Source of the DNA: Pseudisothecium myosuroides
Lineage: Eukaryota > Streptophyta > Bryopsida > Hypnales > Lembophyllaceae
Assembly: GCA_951799445.1 (NCBI GenBank)
Contig: OX637293.1
Location: 15,934,001 to 15,998,000 of the forward strand
DNA length: 64,000 bases
Reading direction: 5' to 3'
Part shown: positions 12,330 to 24,500 of the stretch, in pieces
Position numbering within the stretch: position 1 is the first letter of the stretch
Layout: each line of letters opens with the position of its first letter
Translations under genes and position numbers: made by a program
The notes under the pieces: model-generated
Databases searched by the model: none
What the model saw: the letters and a program-made list of their open reading frames with translations, nothing else
What the model was told of the DNA's origin: nothing

Positions 12330-14930
12330 ATGACGAATTCCGATGGACAGAACCTCCTATTCCGATTGCTTGTGATAGTTTCAGTGATGGGCTCGTCCTT
12401 CGCCCTTCGCCCTGATTTCCAAGCCTTGAAACTGGAAGCTCGTCTCGTTTGCAGACCCAACGCTACGGGCACCGGCAAGGACTACGACACTATTGCCATC
12501 CAATCCAGCATCGATCGTTGCGCCGAGCGAGGAGGCGGAATAGTGCACATCCCCCCGGGGAGGTACCTCACGGGCACGCTCCACTTGAGGAGCAACATCA
12601 CGCTGTGGGTGGAGGAAGGGGCGACGCTCGTGGGCAGCACGCGGCAGGACGATTTCCCGTTGGAATGGAGGAGATGGTACACCATCGTGGCCGAGGATGT
12701 GGAGAATGTGGAGCTCACTGGGGGAGGAGTAATGACGGGACAGGGACGGAAGTTCGTGAAGGAATTCAAGACGGAGAAGAATGTCATGGTGAGCTGGAAT
12801 GTTACGGGTGATTGTCTCGGGGATGAGTGCCGGCCGCGACTGGTGGGGTTTGTGAATTGCAAGAATGTGCACGTCTGGAATGTGTTCCTTGAGGATCCTG
12901 CGTACTGGTGGTATGTGACATTCCCATGTAACATTCCCAACCCTAAACCCTAAACCCTAAACCCTAAACCCTGTTACATTTCCATCCTCAGCAAATGTGT
13001 AGAATTTTGCATTTAAGGGTTACACTCAATCCTGTCTAATGTCACTACCTCGCGGAGGACAAAATGATCTTTAGTTAGCACTCTCCCGCTTGTTCACAAC
13101 TTTAAATGTGGAAGATGTGTATGCAACATGCCAGATTCTTAGGATATATAGGAAACATTCAATTTCAGAGTGTAATCAGGAGGCTTGAGTGTAGGGGTTG
13201 TCAGAGTTTGCATTTTGAACTGGACGACTCTGTTGTTTGTCTCGAAATTCAGCCCTGGGTGATTATAAATGTTGTCTCAAAAGTACTAGGCCAGCTTGTC
13301 GAGGTTTCAAATCACGTTTCTTGGATTTCTCCAAGATTTGAAGCTCAAATTTTGAACTCTTACCCCCCTACATAGGTGTCAGGCCTTGCTATTACTGTGG
13401 TCCGATTTGTTGTTTTGGGACCAAATTGGACACAAGGCAATTCTTCTTTTCCCCAGAGTGTTAGGGCAGGCTTCCATGTGAGCATCGGGCGGGTGAAGCC
13501 CACCGATAGTCGGTCAGATGGGAGTTGCAGAAAAACGGGACTCCCCATCTGACCGACTATTGGTGGGCTTCACCCGCCCGATGCTCACATGGAAGGAGGC
13601 CCTTAGCCCCTTTTAGAGTTTTTGGTGATGCTGAAATTTCCTTCTTCTGTAGTCCATTCCTGAAACCCTCCAACTTAGCATTGATTTGTTTAGAAGCATT
13701 GAAATTGTCTGGGATCCAGTAACATTCAGGTGGGTTGTGAGCATTTTGAAGGACAATTGTGTGGGATTTTGTGAATTTTCAGCTTGCACGTTATCAACTC
13801 GGACATAGTTTCTATACACGACGTGTCGATACACGGCAACTTCAACTCCCCGAACACTGATGGCATTGACATCGACTCCTCCAACAACACCATGATCAAG
13901 GATTGCCACATTGACACTGGTGATGATGCTATATGCCCGAAAACTCAGGTTGGCCCTCTCTACAATTTAACGGTGAGCAACTGCTGGATCCGAACCAAGT
14001 CATGCGCAGTGAAACTGGGGAGTCAGACGTATTATGATCTCGGTAATCTTCACTTTGAGAAGCTTATGATTGTAGATTCCCACAGAGGACTAGGGATTCA
14101 ACTCCGAGATAAAGGTATCTACTTATTCCTAAGAAGCTCAGTTGGGCCTCATGTTCTTTTTTTGCAGTTTTGAGTAGGTCGTTTGAGGAATCTTTTTTGT
14201 GCAATTTTTGTCCAATTTTATTTATTTTTTGACCAACACATGCAATGTACTTCAAAGATTCTGTCGATCAATAGAATCTAGTCCCATTCGAATTCTAATA
14301 TTTTCACAATGTGATCATTCGAAATGGTCGTAAATCCTTAGTCCTTGCCATCAATTTATAAAAGAGGATTGTTGAACTAATATGGAAGTTTGCCTTTTTA
14401 TCATGCTTTCTTCTTTAATTAATCTTCCGTGTTGGTTTTGAATAGGTAATGTCAACAACGTCACTTTTGCCAACATTCACATGAACACTCGTCACTACCA
14501 CCCCTCGTGGTGGGGTTTTGCTGAGCCTATTTATGTCACAGCATGTCCTCGGACAGTGTCTACGGTGGTTGGCTCTGTCAATAACGTGCACTACGTCAAC
14601 ATCACGACCACATCAGAGAATGGCATTTTTCTTTCAGGCTCGGAAGAAAGCTTCTTGAAGGGGCTGCACTTCAGCAACGTGAATGTCACGCTCGTGAGGT
14701 GGACGAATTTCACTGCTGGTTATCACGACTATAGACCTGGATGCCAAGGTCTTGTGATGCACCGCATGTCAGGCTTGTTCATGGAGTATGTGGAGGATGT
14801 CTGGATGCAGAAGGTGATTTTACAATGGAAGGGATGTGGTATGGAGGACTGGGGCTTGCCATTTGATATTACTCCCTCTACCGTGCATGAGATGCACTTG
14901 GTGGACTATGAGAATGCATATGTTGCCTGA
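12330..14930 (+). CDS. Glycoside hydrolase family 28 (polygalacturonase-like), secreted
   Basis: Three exons: 12330-12910 (phase 2, donor TGGTG/GTATGT), 13783-14114 (phase 1, donor AAAG/GTATCT) and 14446-14930, with matching phases, giving about 465 aa. The ATG at 12330 is followed by a hydrophobic signal-peptide core (LLFRLLVIVSVMGSSFA), so the protein should enter the apoplast. GH28 landmarks are visible: the parallel-beta-helix N-terminal GGGIVHIPPGRYLTGTLHL, FNSPNTDGIDIDSSNNTMI with the first catalytic-site Asp, and CHIDTGDDAI with the catalytic Asp pair. The canonical G-H-G-x-S-I-G block is replaced by SCAVKLGS and the R-I-K block by RGLGIQLRD, so it belongs to a divergent GH28 subgroup and may not be a standard endo-acting enzyme. 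Expected role: hydrolysis of pectic galacturonans or related wall polysaccharides. Intron 1 (872 bp) contains telomeric repeats and a long hairpin. Confidence 0.87.
12939..12974 (+). repeat. Interstitial telomeric repeat (CCCTAAA)n in GH28 intron 1
   Basis: About five tandem CCCTAAA units start roughly 28 bp after the exon 1 donor. Similar short tracts occur at 27441-27472 (TTTAGGG orientation) and 35473-35496. Confidence 0.9.
13461..13605. repeat. Near-perfect 53-bp inverted repeat (hairpin) inside GH28 intron 1
   Basis: The left arm 13471-13523 and right arm 13542-13594 are complementary over about 53 bases with one internal mismatch and one gap near the loop, with a spacer of about 18 bases. 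Weaker complementarity (GTTAGGGC against GCCCTTAGC) extends outward. It is far more GC-rich than the surrounding intron. It could be a short foldback MITE or the stem of a young small-RNA precursor. Confidence 0.8.
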
Positions 14931-16600
14931 ACGTCTCGGATCCAAAACATGCCATATTTTACGTGTCCTGTTGGCCTACTCCTAGATGAATTGTTTGGTA
15001 GTCTTGGCCATCAAGGGACAGGCTGCGCAACCTCCTTGCTTCGGAGGGGCATTTCATATGTTGGGATGATGCAGACCTTAATTCAACGGCCTTTGTAAGC
15101 TGCCACAAAGCTTGATATGTTTTACGACGGAAACGCGGTGGTTTTCAAGGAGATATTGTAGGGTACATTCTTATTCACATGTTTTCAGCGTATCTCAAGC
15201 TCATGGTCTCAACGTATCGCCTAGAGGTAAACATTTTCCGCTGTGTCAAATTCTTCTTTTATTTGTACACCCTTGCTGTCATTGTTGGCGTGACTGGATG
15301 ACAAGAAATGAAAACGAGCTTTTGTCAAAGGTGAAGTGGCACACTTCTCAAGGAGATGCTTCCGTGTTTTGTCATTTATGGGGGTCCGTCAGTTTCTTTG
15401 CTATCGTATTCATGAGATACCCTTTCAAGTGGTCATCAGCCACATGCCGACTTTTTTCTCCTCTTTTCGAGAAATGTGAAAGGGAAGGGATGTGCACGCC
15501 TGCAGTGTGCCTGCCGCTCACGTCTGATGATTATAACAGGTTGACAATGTCACCGTACACTTGGCAACTTAGCAGATTCATGGTGCTAATCCACAGAGAT
15601 TATTTGTGGCATACGTTTGTAGAGGATTCTAATTGAAGAAGACTCTTAGTTACAGGTTTTGGGGTTCCGATCGTGGACGAGGGCGTGCGATACAAAATTT
15701 GGTGTACTGTCAATGATAAAATGGTAACCTCCATTTGAAGACAGTGGATTGATTATTACCGGATGAGCCGGAGAATTACCTGTGCGAAGTTCATGTGAGC
15801 ACTGAGGACCAAAGATTGAAGAGGACATTGCTTAATTCTGAGAGTACTGGTAGTAGTTTTCATCTACGGATTTGATATGCTGTGCACAGCTGAAATATCG
15901 GTAGGCTTGCAAGGAGGTTATTTTCCCCATGAATTGAGAGAGTACCGCACTGAGTGACCAATGAGTTGCTCCCAGAAGGTTGGCGGTGCACCGCCAAGAT
16001 CCGCATGCCCTAATAGAGCATGATAGTAACAATACAGAGTGAGTTTTGAACTGCTTTTTAATGAAATGCCAAAGTGGCGATAGTGAATGTTACAGTGGTG
16101 CTCCAAATTTCAACATTCATCCATATATTGGATAGAAATATCACATTAGCACATACGGAGTATTACATATCCATAATTCAATTTTCATCAACAATCTTGC
16201 GATTTCATCCAAGATTTTTTTTTTAATTTGAAGATTTCTAACGATTTTCCACTCTTTTAGTGCTATTTTATTCTATGGGCTTGGTGCATGGTGCATTATG
16301 TTGGTGCAAATTGACAACAAATTGTTGGAAAAAAAAAACATTGCCATGCATAACATTCAGTAGCCTTCAGAGAGGCTGCCTTTTCCTCTCTCGAGTCCTC
16401 ATCCATGACTTTCATCCCCACATATTTAATGTAAGCTTCGGTACCAGGATAGTGATTGTCCATTATGATATGTTCCATTTTCTTTTCTCAATTTTAGGAC
16501 TAGACATACAAATCAACAAATATTTGTAGTGAAAGATGTTGGCCAAAAATCCAATGAGTGATAAACTAATGCATTATTAATCTATGCAATCAATAACTTA
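14931..16600. other. 3' flank of the GH28 gene and intergenic DNA
   Basis: A 174-codon open frame at 15112-15636 lies in what is probably 3' UTR or flank; it shows no domain and no exon signals. The second copy of the dispersed repeat of 5364-5510 lies at 16060-16210. Confidence 0.4.
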
Positions 16601-16604
16601 TTTT

Positions 16605-18145
16605 GGATTTCAAAGAGGAAAGACAACTCTCTATATATACACATGGGGTGGTAGGAGGTAGAGCAACCCATATGGAATAAAAAAATTAGAATTTGTAGGT
16701 TCTCATGCACTCATAGTTTAACCCTTTAGTGACCGGTCGACCACTTTTTGGTTGATTTTTGGACTCTCAGTCTAATATTGTTCAAAATACATTTGATCAC
16801 AAAAATCTCAAAGAGGAACACAATTAGAATGTCTTTGTGCGCTTCAAACAAAACCAATTTCAAGAGAATCGGAGCATTGATGAATTAGCTATGAGGTTGC
16901 AAACTCAAATGGCCTAGACCTTTAAATGGGAAGTGTTCAACAAAAATACAAAAAAATATCAACCAAATTGTGAGATTTTCTTATAACTTGATGTCTTGAC
17001 AAGGTATAAGTGTTGCTTTATAATCTCATGAATGCCCAAAATAAACTTATACATTGGTATTTATGTAGCGCAAATTCTAAAGGGTCATTCAAGTCATTGA
17101 TTTTTGAAAATTAAGGAAAGCAATTCAAACTCCAACAAGGCTCTAGAAGCAAACATGATTTAGAGGTATATTTCACTTTCTTCAATGTACCAAATCTGCA
17201 CATTTTAGAAGGGTATTCATTTTGTTGACCACATATGACCATTTTTTGTGAACTTCAAAAATTTGTAACTAATTTCACAAAGCTTGAAAAAATATGAAAC
17301 GACTTGGATTAGATGCCTATTCTACTTGTCTTTTGAGGATAATTTACTAAAAAGTATTTTAAAGATGTTTCACCTCCACAAAATTCAATTTTAGCCCTTA
17401 AAAGGTTGATTTATGGACCTCCTACCTTATTTATAGCAATTTGTACTATTGGATGAGTTTGATTTTTTGTTAGGTTGAAGAATCTCCCTTATGGAAACAC
17501 CTTGTACGGTTTGATTTAAGACTACAGCTTTAGAGTGGCTACAAAATTCATTTTTTTGAAAAACTACGCCCGCCCCCCAAATCAACCATGGTCACTAAAG
17601 GGTTAAGTCAAAAACAAAGAATTGTGTTAAAAGTAGAATTTCAGACCTCATTTAGGCATAGTTAAATTACTTTTCTCAAAAAACTTTGAATTAGAAAAAG
17701 TTGGTAAATGACAATAAGTTTCACCTCAAAAAATCTATTTGGGATTTTGAATCTCCAATCAAAAGTTATGGACAAATTTCGGAGAGGGGTTGGAATGGAT
17801 TTTTAAAAGTGTTAAAAGAAAATGTCCATTAAAAATCCTCTCCAAAATTTGTCTATAACTTTTGATTGGAGATTCAAAATCCCAAACGGATTTTTTGAGG
17901 TGAAACTTATTGTCATTTACCAACTTTTTTTAGTTAATTTTTTTTTGAAAAAAGTTATTCTACTATGCCTAAATGAGGTCTAAAATTTTACTTTTAACAC
18001 AATTTCTACTTTGGACTTAACTATGAGTGGTGGTTGAAAAACTACAAATTCTAATTTATATATCCCACATGGATTGTTCTACATCCTACCACTCCATGCG
18101 CATATTAAGAATTGTCTTCTCACTTCCAAAGCACAATGCACAAAT
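16605..18145. mobile_element. Foldback element with long inverted arms, interrupted by a piggyBac-type insertion
   Basis: The left arm runs from about 16605 to 17800 (including the nested insertion) and the right arm from about 17820 to 18145. Arm pairing is seen for GGGTGGTAGGAGGTAGAGCA with TGTTCTACATCCTACCACTC, for ATTAGAATTTGTAG with CTACAAATTCTAAT, for AATCTCCAATCAAAAGTTAT with ATAACTTTTGATTGGAGATT, and for GTTAAAAGTAGAATTTCAGA with its counterpart near 17990. The apex is close to 17810. Outer ends are approximate. Confidence 0.75.
16722..17602. mobile_element. Non-autonomous piggyBac-type element (881 bp) flanked by TTAA
   Basis: The termini are CCCTTTAGTGACC at 16722-16734 and its reverse complement at 17590-17602, flanked by TTAA at 16718-16721 and 17603-17606. 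A TTAA duplication with CCC...GGG ends is diagnostic of piggyBac. There is no transposase frame. It sits in the left arm of the foldback; the right arm still holds the uninterrupted CATAGTTAAGTC target near 18020. Confidence 0.8.
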
Positions 18146-21100
18146 GGATTCCAATTCAAAGTGAGGTAATTTTACAATAACATTGAAATCAATAATCTCA
18201 ATGAATCCATTAGCATTTTGTTTAAGGATCCTATTATTTAGTTTTCAGTTTTACTTAGAAAATTTTAATTGCCACCAGCAGTGCATAGTTGCGGCGCGGG
18301 CACAAGTGATGTCTGACAATTATTGACAGTTGTCCGCATGAAATCAGTAGTTACTGATATAGTGCGGAATATACCACACCATTTCGTTTGGGGGAGGGCA
18401 GAGTCAGTGACTGCTATTGAATGTTATGTGTTGGGTGAAGAACAAAGCTGTGATATTAAAGAAGGTGATATTAGAGAGGAGTGGGTACTATTCCTTCACC
18501 TTGTACAGTACTGTAGACTCTGGTGTCATGTACTTTCATGTACTTTAGAGGTTTTGTGGTTCCTTATGGTTCCAACTCAAGAGGGCATATGCAAGGAAAG
18601 CGTGTAACAAATGAAAACTTCAGAAATTGTACAGTACAGTACTGTACAAGAGAAATGACGTCCCAGACTCTTGGTTCCGAAAGTGTGCAAGAATTTATTT
18701 TTGTTGTCAATTCCAATGACCAACATTTTCAAGAAGGAGCATGATAATCTTGAACCAGAGTTCAGCACGAGCACAGACACAGAAATGGATTAGCAATGCA
18801 AACTGTTTCAGGTACTCCAGAAAGCTCAATCCTTAGCACTTGGAATTGCAATGCACTGAAAAATCAAAACTACACGCAACCCTCTCGAACAACAGTCTAG
18901 GGAAGGCAACCCATTCCTGATCAGCGCCCCATTCTGGCTATGTCTACTGTTCACTTTCTAGGAAGGAGGAGATGAAGAGTGATTCATTATGGTGTGGTTC
19001 CTGACACAGTTGTGGCACATAATGATTGGCCACAAGACTCTCAATATTGCAACCACCCCTTGGTCAATTTTGTTTTCAGCCCATGGTCGAAAATAGCAAG
19101 CCCCATATCACTGGTATGGGAAGAACAGAATCTTCCGCTGAAAAATTCACAATAATTATGTTTTGAGAAATAAAAATCTGGAAAATTATGGAAACCTTTC
19201 AAACTCTATTTTTGAACACAAGAAAATTTTCCTACCAAAGAAACCCGCCTTGCAGATAATTATGTGTACTTGCTTAAGTGAACAGAAATGGGTTGCCTCC
19301 CCTAAAAGGTACCTCAAAGTCTTGAAGGTATAATTTGCACCCATGAGATTATTAACAACTTTCGAAATAATTAAATATTAAAAGAGAATAGTGAAGGTTT
19401 TAATCTACACAATAGTTTTTGTGTTTCTTGCTCACCTCTTGAAGGTTAATTTCCCCCCTTTCTATGAACAAAACTCTCATTTCTAGGGGGAATATTTATC
19501 TTGAGGCCACATGAATTATATAATAACTTTTTCTTTTTAAGCCCATGAGGCTAAAATTTATACCTCACTTTTTCATCGCCCTTGGTGTAAATGTACCCTC
19601 AAAGGGACAAGTGGACTTCTAAAGCCATTCATATATGTTCAAAACATGACATATCCCAACATGACATACCCTTGAGGATATGCACAATTACAGAGTGTGT
19701 AAATTGACATGATTCTCCAAATGACCAACCACCGATTTGAAGATAGAATCATGGTAAATGAACGCTTTGACATCACCTATTGAACTTGCCAAATCCTAAA
19801 TCCTAAGGTAACTACAACCACTCCTCAAAATTGACCCCTATTTTTGAAAAGAAAATGAATTGGGAGGATACCCAAAATGGTTCACATTACAAGGACAAGT
19901 GTAAGATGGAGTTAAGGCCCATTTTGAGTAGTGTGCAACTCTATTGATAGTATTGTGGAGGTGGCAACCTCACAAGTGGTCCATTTTGGGTACACTTTTT
20001 GTTGGTTTAAATTCTTCTCTTTGACATTTCTTCATGTGCATCAAATGGATTTTGGCATCACCTAGATGACACTTTTAGCACCCTACACCTTGTATCTTTG
20101 AAAATTTGTAACTAATTTACAATGTGTCAAAAAATTATGGAACCACTTGCATTTTGATTCATAGTCCTTCACCCATATACAGAAATTGTTGTTGATTTTC
20201 TAGAACATATTGGTCATGCACAAAGCTTAACTGTGCGATTTTAGGTGTAGTTACCTTAAATATCTCCCTCCAGGCACGAGTCTTCTTCCACGTATCATGC
20301 TGCGTACCTGCTAATTCAGTGACAAACGTTCTGACTGTTGCTTACCATCTCCAATTAACTATAAGCTGAATCAATTTAGAAACTTCTGCACAGAAAATCA
20401 AATCGTTGGGAAAAGAAGAAGGATTATTCAAATTAAAACAATAGAAATATATTCACAGTTTACTACTGTAGCTTTTCGACACGGTACATATTGTCTAATC
20501 TGATCAAAAGAGAGTGCCTGAAGAATCTCAGAAACTACAGCAGCCAGGACTTTTTTCTTCTTACAAATCCCATGGCGACATGTTGCCATGTGATGATTCA
20601 CCTTTCCGTACAATTACGGAGGCGGAGGCAACAATGCATCAATACCTCCAATTATGCAGTGCTATTGAAATATCTTCGACACCAAAGATGGTTTCACGTG
20701 TTACTGCCGTGCACAAATCTCTTGAGTTAGTAGAGTACCGTCCGTAAAGTGAGTTACTACCTAAGCTTAAGAGTTTCTGCAAAATTTCTAAACAGCAAAG
20801 CGTGTTGCGTACTCACCAGACTATTTTGCAGGATGGTCCTGCGTGAAGTTTGAGAGCTTTGATCATTGAAGGACCTTAAAAGTGAGTCTCCAAAGATAGT
20901 CTCCGTACATTGTCTCCAAAGTTGTTTGGCTTCCAAAGATTTTCACATTTGATATAAAAGAATGCCTGGCATTATAAGCGTCGTTACAATGTTGAGTAGT
21001 GGTTGCTCCAACGTCACTATTACTGATGCGCCATCGTACTGTCTCCATTGATTTGTCCCTGAGAACGCCCAAAGTGTGACAACGCCCAAAGTCGATTGGA

Positions 21101-21585
21101 CAGTAGATTGAAGACATATTCGTTCAGTAGAATTTGAGAGTTGCTACAATTTAGTCAAGAATGTTGGAGTTTCAATCATGTTAAAAGAAAGTCTAGAATT
21201 AGTGCATTGTTTGGGCAAGCAATTTGAGAGTAGCTTCAATTTCATACCCTGCCCGGAATCAGTCAGAGGACTCTGCACATGCATCATTTTGTGACAGCAT
21301 AATTGCAGTTTCGTCCTGTCAGGCGATGGTCCCGGAATTTCCAAACCTGGAATTGCAGGTCACGTACATGAAGTGCGCCAAGGACAGAGATCCTGAGGTT
21401 GATGGAACACCACACAAGCCAAGGGCTGAGTATTTTGCTGCTCTTCTTAATTTCAGTCAGGTCTCTGACAACCATTGAGCTTGCTGTTTGAAGAGGAGAG
21501 ACTCATATATCATCAGACGGAGAGACGCTAGTCAGACTTACGTTGGTTTCCTCAAGATCGAGCCAGAGGAGAGATTTCTAATTCT
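18146..21585. other. Intergenic DNA between the foldback and the CHX gene
   Basis: Open frames at 18323-18607, 20514-20747 and 21224-21478 are under 100 codons and show no domain. No structured RNA or defined mobile element was recognised. The last 100 bases are presumably the CHX 5' UTR. Confidence 0.4.
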
Positions 21586-24500
21586 ATGGATTCAAACGTC
21601 GCAGCTGATGTTTCGGTGACATCCGGTGGGATTGTAACAGGCGACAATCCCATTCACCATGCTCTCCTGCTTCTCATTGTACAAGTTGCAATCATCATCG
21701 CTGTATCACGCTTCCTTGGGCTCCTGTTGCGGCCCCTCAAGCAACCACGTGTTGTCGCTGGTAAGCTCCTGTGGCCTTTGGATGTATTGCTGTTAGTTTC
21801 TTTCTGACCTTACTGTAGAAAACCTTGAGGAAGCGCCACTGTTCATTCGATATCTTGTCACGGGACACCAAAATAGCCTGCCATACTGTAAAATAACTTT
21901 ATTTTATTATTTAATGTATTTGATTTGACCTTAGGACCACAATCAACAGATAAGAAGAGAAGCTTTTGAGTGAAATTCAGTCGATCAAAGGGGACTTGGG
22001 AGGTTGGGATTTACTGTTTTTGCTAATTGGTGTTCCAATCTTTTCCATCTAGAAATATAGTAATACATGGTATTTGAATTAGCATTAAACCTACTCCCTC
22101 TGTTTCTAAATAATATCAGTGCTTCTTTTGTGTTTTACAAAGGAAACACCGGTATTAATTAGAAACAGAGGGAGTATAAAATAATGATTCATACACAAAA
22201 TAGAATAGACGGTGTAGTTCCTCTAGATTTCAGATACCAGCAACTTAGGGTTTGCAAGATGGTTGAAATGACTCTTCTCAGTTGCTGATGCAAAAGGTCA
22301 TTGGACTGACTGTGCTCACGTGTGCAGAAATTTTGGGAGGAGTATTGTTGGGACCAACAGCCTTCGGCAACATTCCCGGCTTTACAAACACTATCTTCCC
22401 TCAAAGCTCTTTGACTGTGCTGGAAACTATCGCGGAATTGGGCCTCATCTTCTTCCTCTTCCTCGTGGGATTGGAACTCAACATCACAAAAATTCGCAAG
22501 TAGTGAAACTCTCCACTTTTCATCTTGCCCCTGTTTCTGTGTATCGTGTTCAAAACTCTTGTCAGCAGTCAGAACCAAAGGTCCAAATCGGGACTCATGT
22601 TTGTTTTTGCAGTTTCGAGTCGGTCATATGGAAACTTTCTTTATTCCAATTCCATTCAGTCTTAACCAGCACATACAATTGTCTTAGCTGATTCTAATGA
22701 TGTAAAATTTGACCCCATCTAAATTATGGTTTTCACAAGATGATTCAAATCGACGTGGTGGCACAAATAGTTAGGAGGCAGGTTTGATTTCTACTATCGA
22801 AACAATTAGAAACTATTGCTTTTGGCTAACGAAATAAGTAAGTGATTGACTCACCTGGACGCTGTTCACGGCAGGTCGGGAGTAATGACAGTATGGATGG
22901 CAGCAGCAGGCATGATCCTCCCATTTGGACTTGGGACAGTAGTGTCATACATCGTATGCAAAGTACTTCTGCCGGAGTTGAATCAAAACTTTGGAACCTT
23001 CACCTTGTTCCTTGGCGTGGCGCTCTCAATTACTGCGTTCCCTGTTCTCGCCTGCATTCTGGCAGAGCGAAAACTTCTCAACACTGAGGTACGCCAAGCT
23101 AAACTCTATCTCACTTATTCGTTGATCTGACGAAATCTCTTCGGTAGTGTAAACTGCACAAGAATGTCAGCATGAGAACGTTGTGAGTTTGAGCTTAACC
23201 CCTGAAGGATACAGTGGCTTCGAACTTCTCTTTCGTGGCAATTTAGAGTACGTCATAAAAAGAATAGGTGTTGCCCATTCCTATTTTTATTTTGATCAGC
23301 ACCTGCAATGTTCTTCATTGATTCTGGTAAGATAAGTTTGGCCTCGTCTGAATTATTGGTTTTTTATGGATTTGAATCAAATTGGTCACTTTAAACCGCG
23401 AAATCTCAATCCTGTTGGACCTTATCACTTGACATCCGTGAAATCAGTGAATCATTCTTAAGGTTGAACGAGCTTACCCAACAGTCTCTTCATTCGCAGA
23501 TTGGTCAAATGGCGATGTCGGCGGCCGCAATAAACGACGTGGTTGCATGGGTACTTCTGGCTCTGGCAGTGGCTGTAACGAGCTCAAAGTCAAGTCCACT
23601 GGTGGCACTGTGGGTGTCACTCCTCGGCATAGCCTTTCTTGCCTTCATGTTTTTGGTCGTTTCACCGATTACGTATGCACTGGCCCATTACAGGGAGCTT
23701 CCACAGGAGCCTGTTGTGGCATTGACTCTTTTACTTGTTCTTGGAGCGGCGTTTCTCACTGATGTCATTGGCATTCATGTCATTTTTGGAGCGTTCATCT
23801 GCGGGCTCATCGTCCCTAAGGACGGCCCATTCGCAGGTACTTAGATTGGCCTTCTCCTCTACTCCGTACATTACAATCGCGATACAAGCAGCTCTAGAGG
23901 CTCGTGTCACTGACACAAATTTTAGAAGCTCTATTTGGTGCTGGCTTCAGATATCATAAACTTGGAATAGGTGTACATCTTCATCAGTCAACAGAGAATG
24001 CAACGAATTTGCTGTTCAAACTCAACTTACAGTAAATTAAAAGGATTCTTTCTATGCAGCAATACTGATTGAGAAGGTTGAAGATTACGTGAGCATTCTC
24101 TTCTTGCCCCTCTACTTCGCATCTTCTGGACTGAAGACGCACCTGTCTGCAATCAACAATGGAACTGCAGGTATGAGCCTTTCTTATTATCCATTTTGTT
24201 AGAACAACAAGAATCACAAGAACGTCAAGGATCTTCACTAGCTAACAGACCAGTTATGAGCTCTATGCTTTGAGGTTGAAAGAATTCTCAAGCGAATCTC
24301 ATGGCAAAAACACCGAAATGCTTGTCTCACACTATATAAATATCAAATGAATGACAAACAAAGACAATCTGAATAGTGCAACGTTTCTGGTGCAGTGTTC
24401 ATTCTCATCATGGTGCTAGCAACAGCATGCATAGGAAAAGTGTTGGGGACATTTATTGTGTCCAAGCTTTGGGGTGTGGAGAATCGCAAGGCTTTGGCCC

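Noticed and set aside
15112..15636. 174-codon frame downstream of the GH28 gene
   Set aside because: No domain, no splice context, and it lies in the probable 3' UTR or flank; Cys- and aromatic-rich composition suggests chance.
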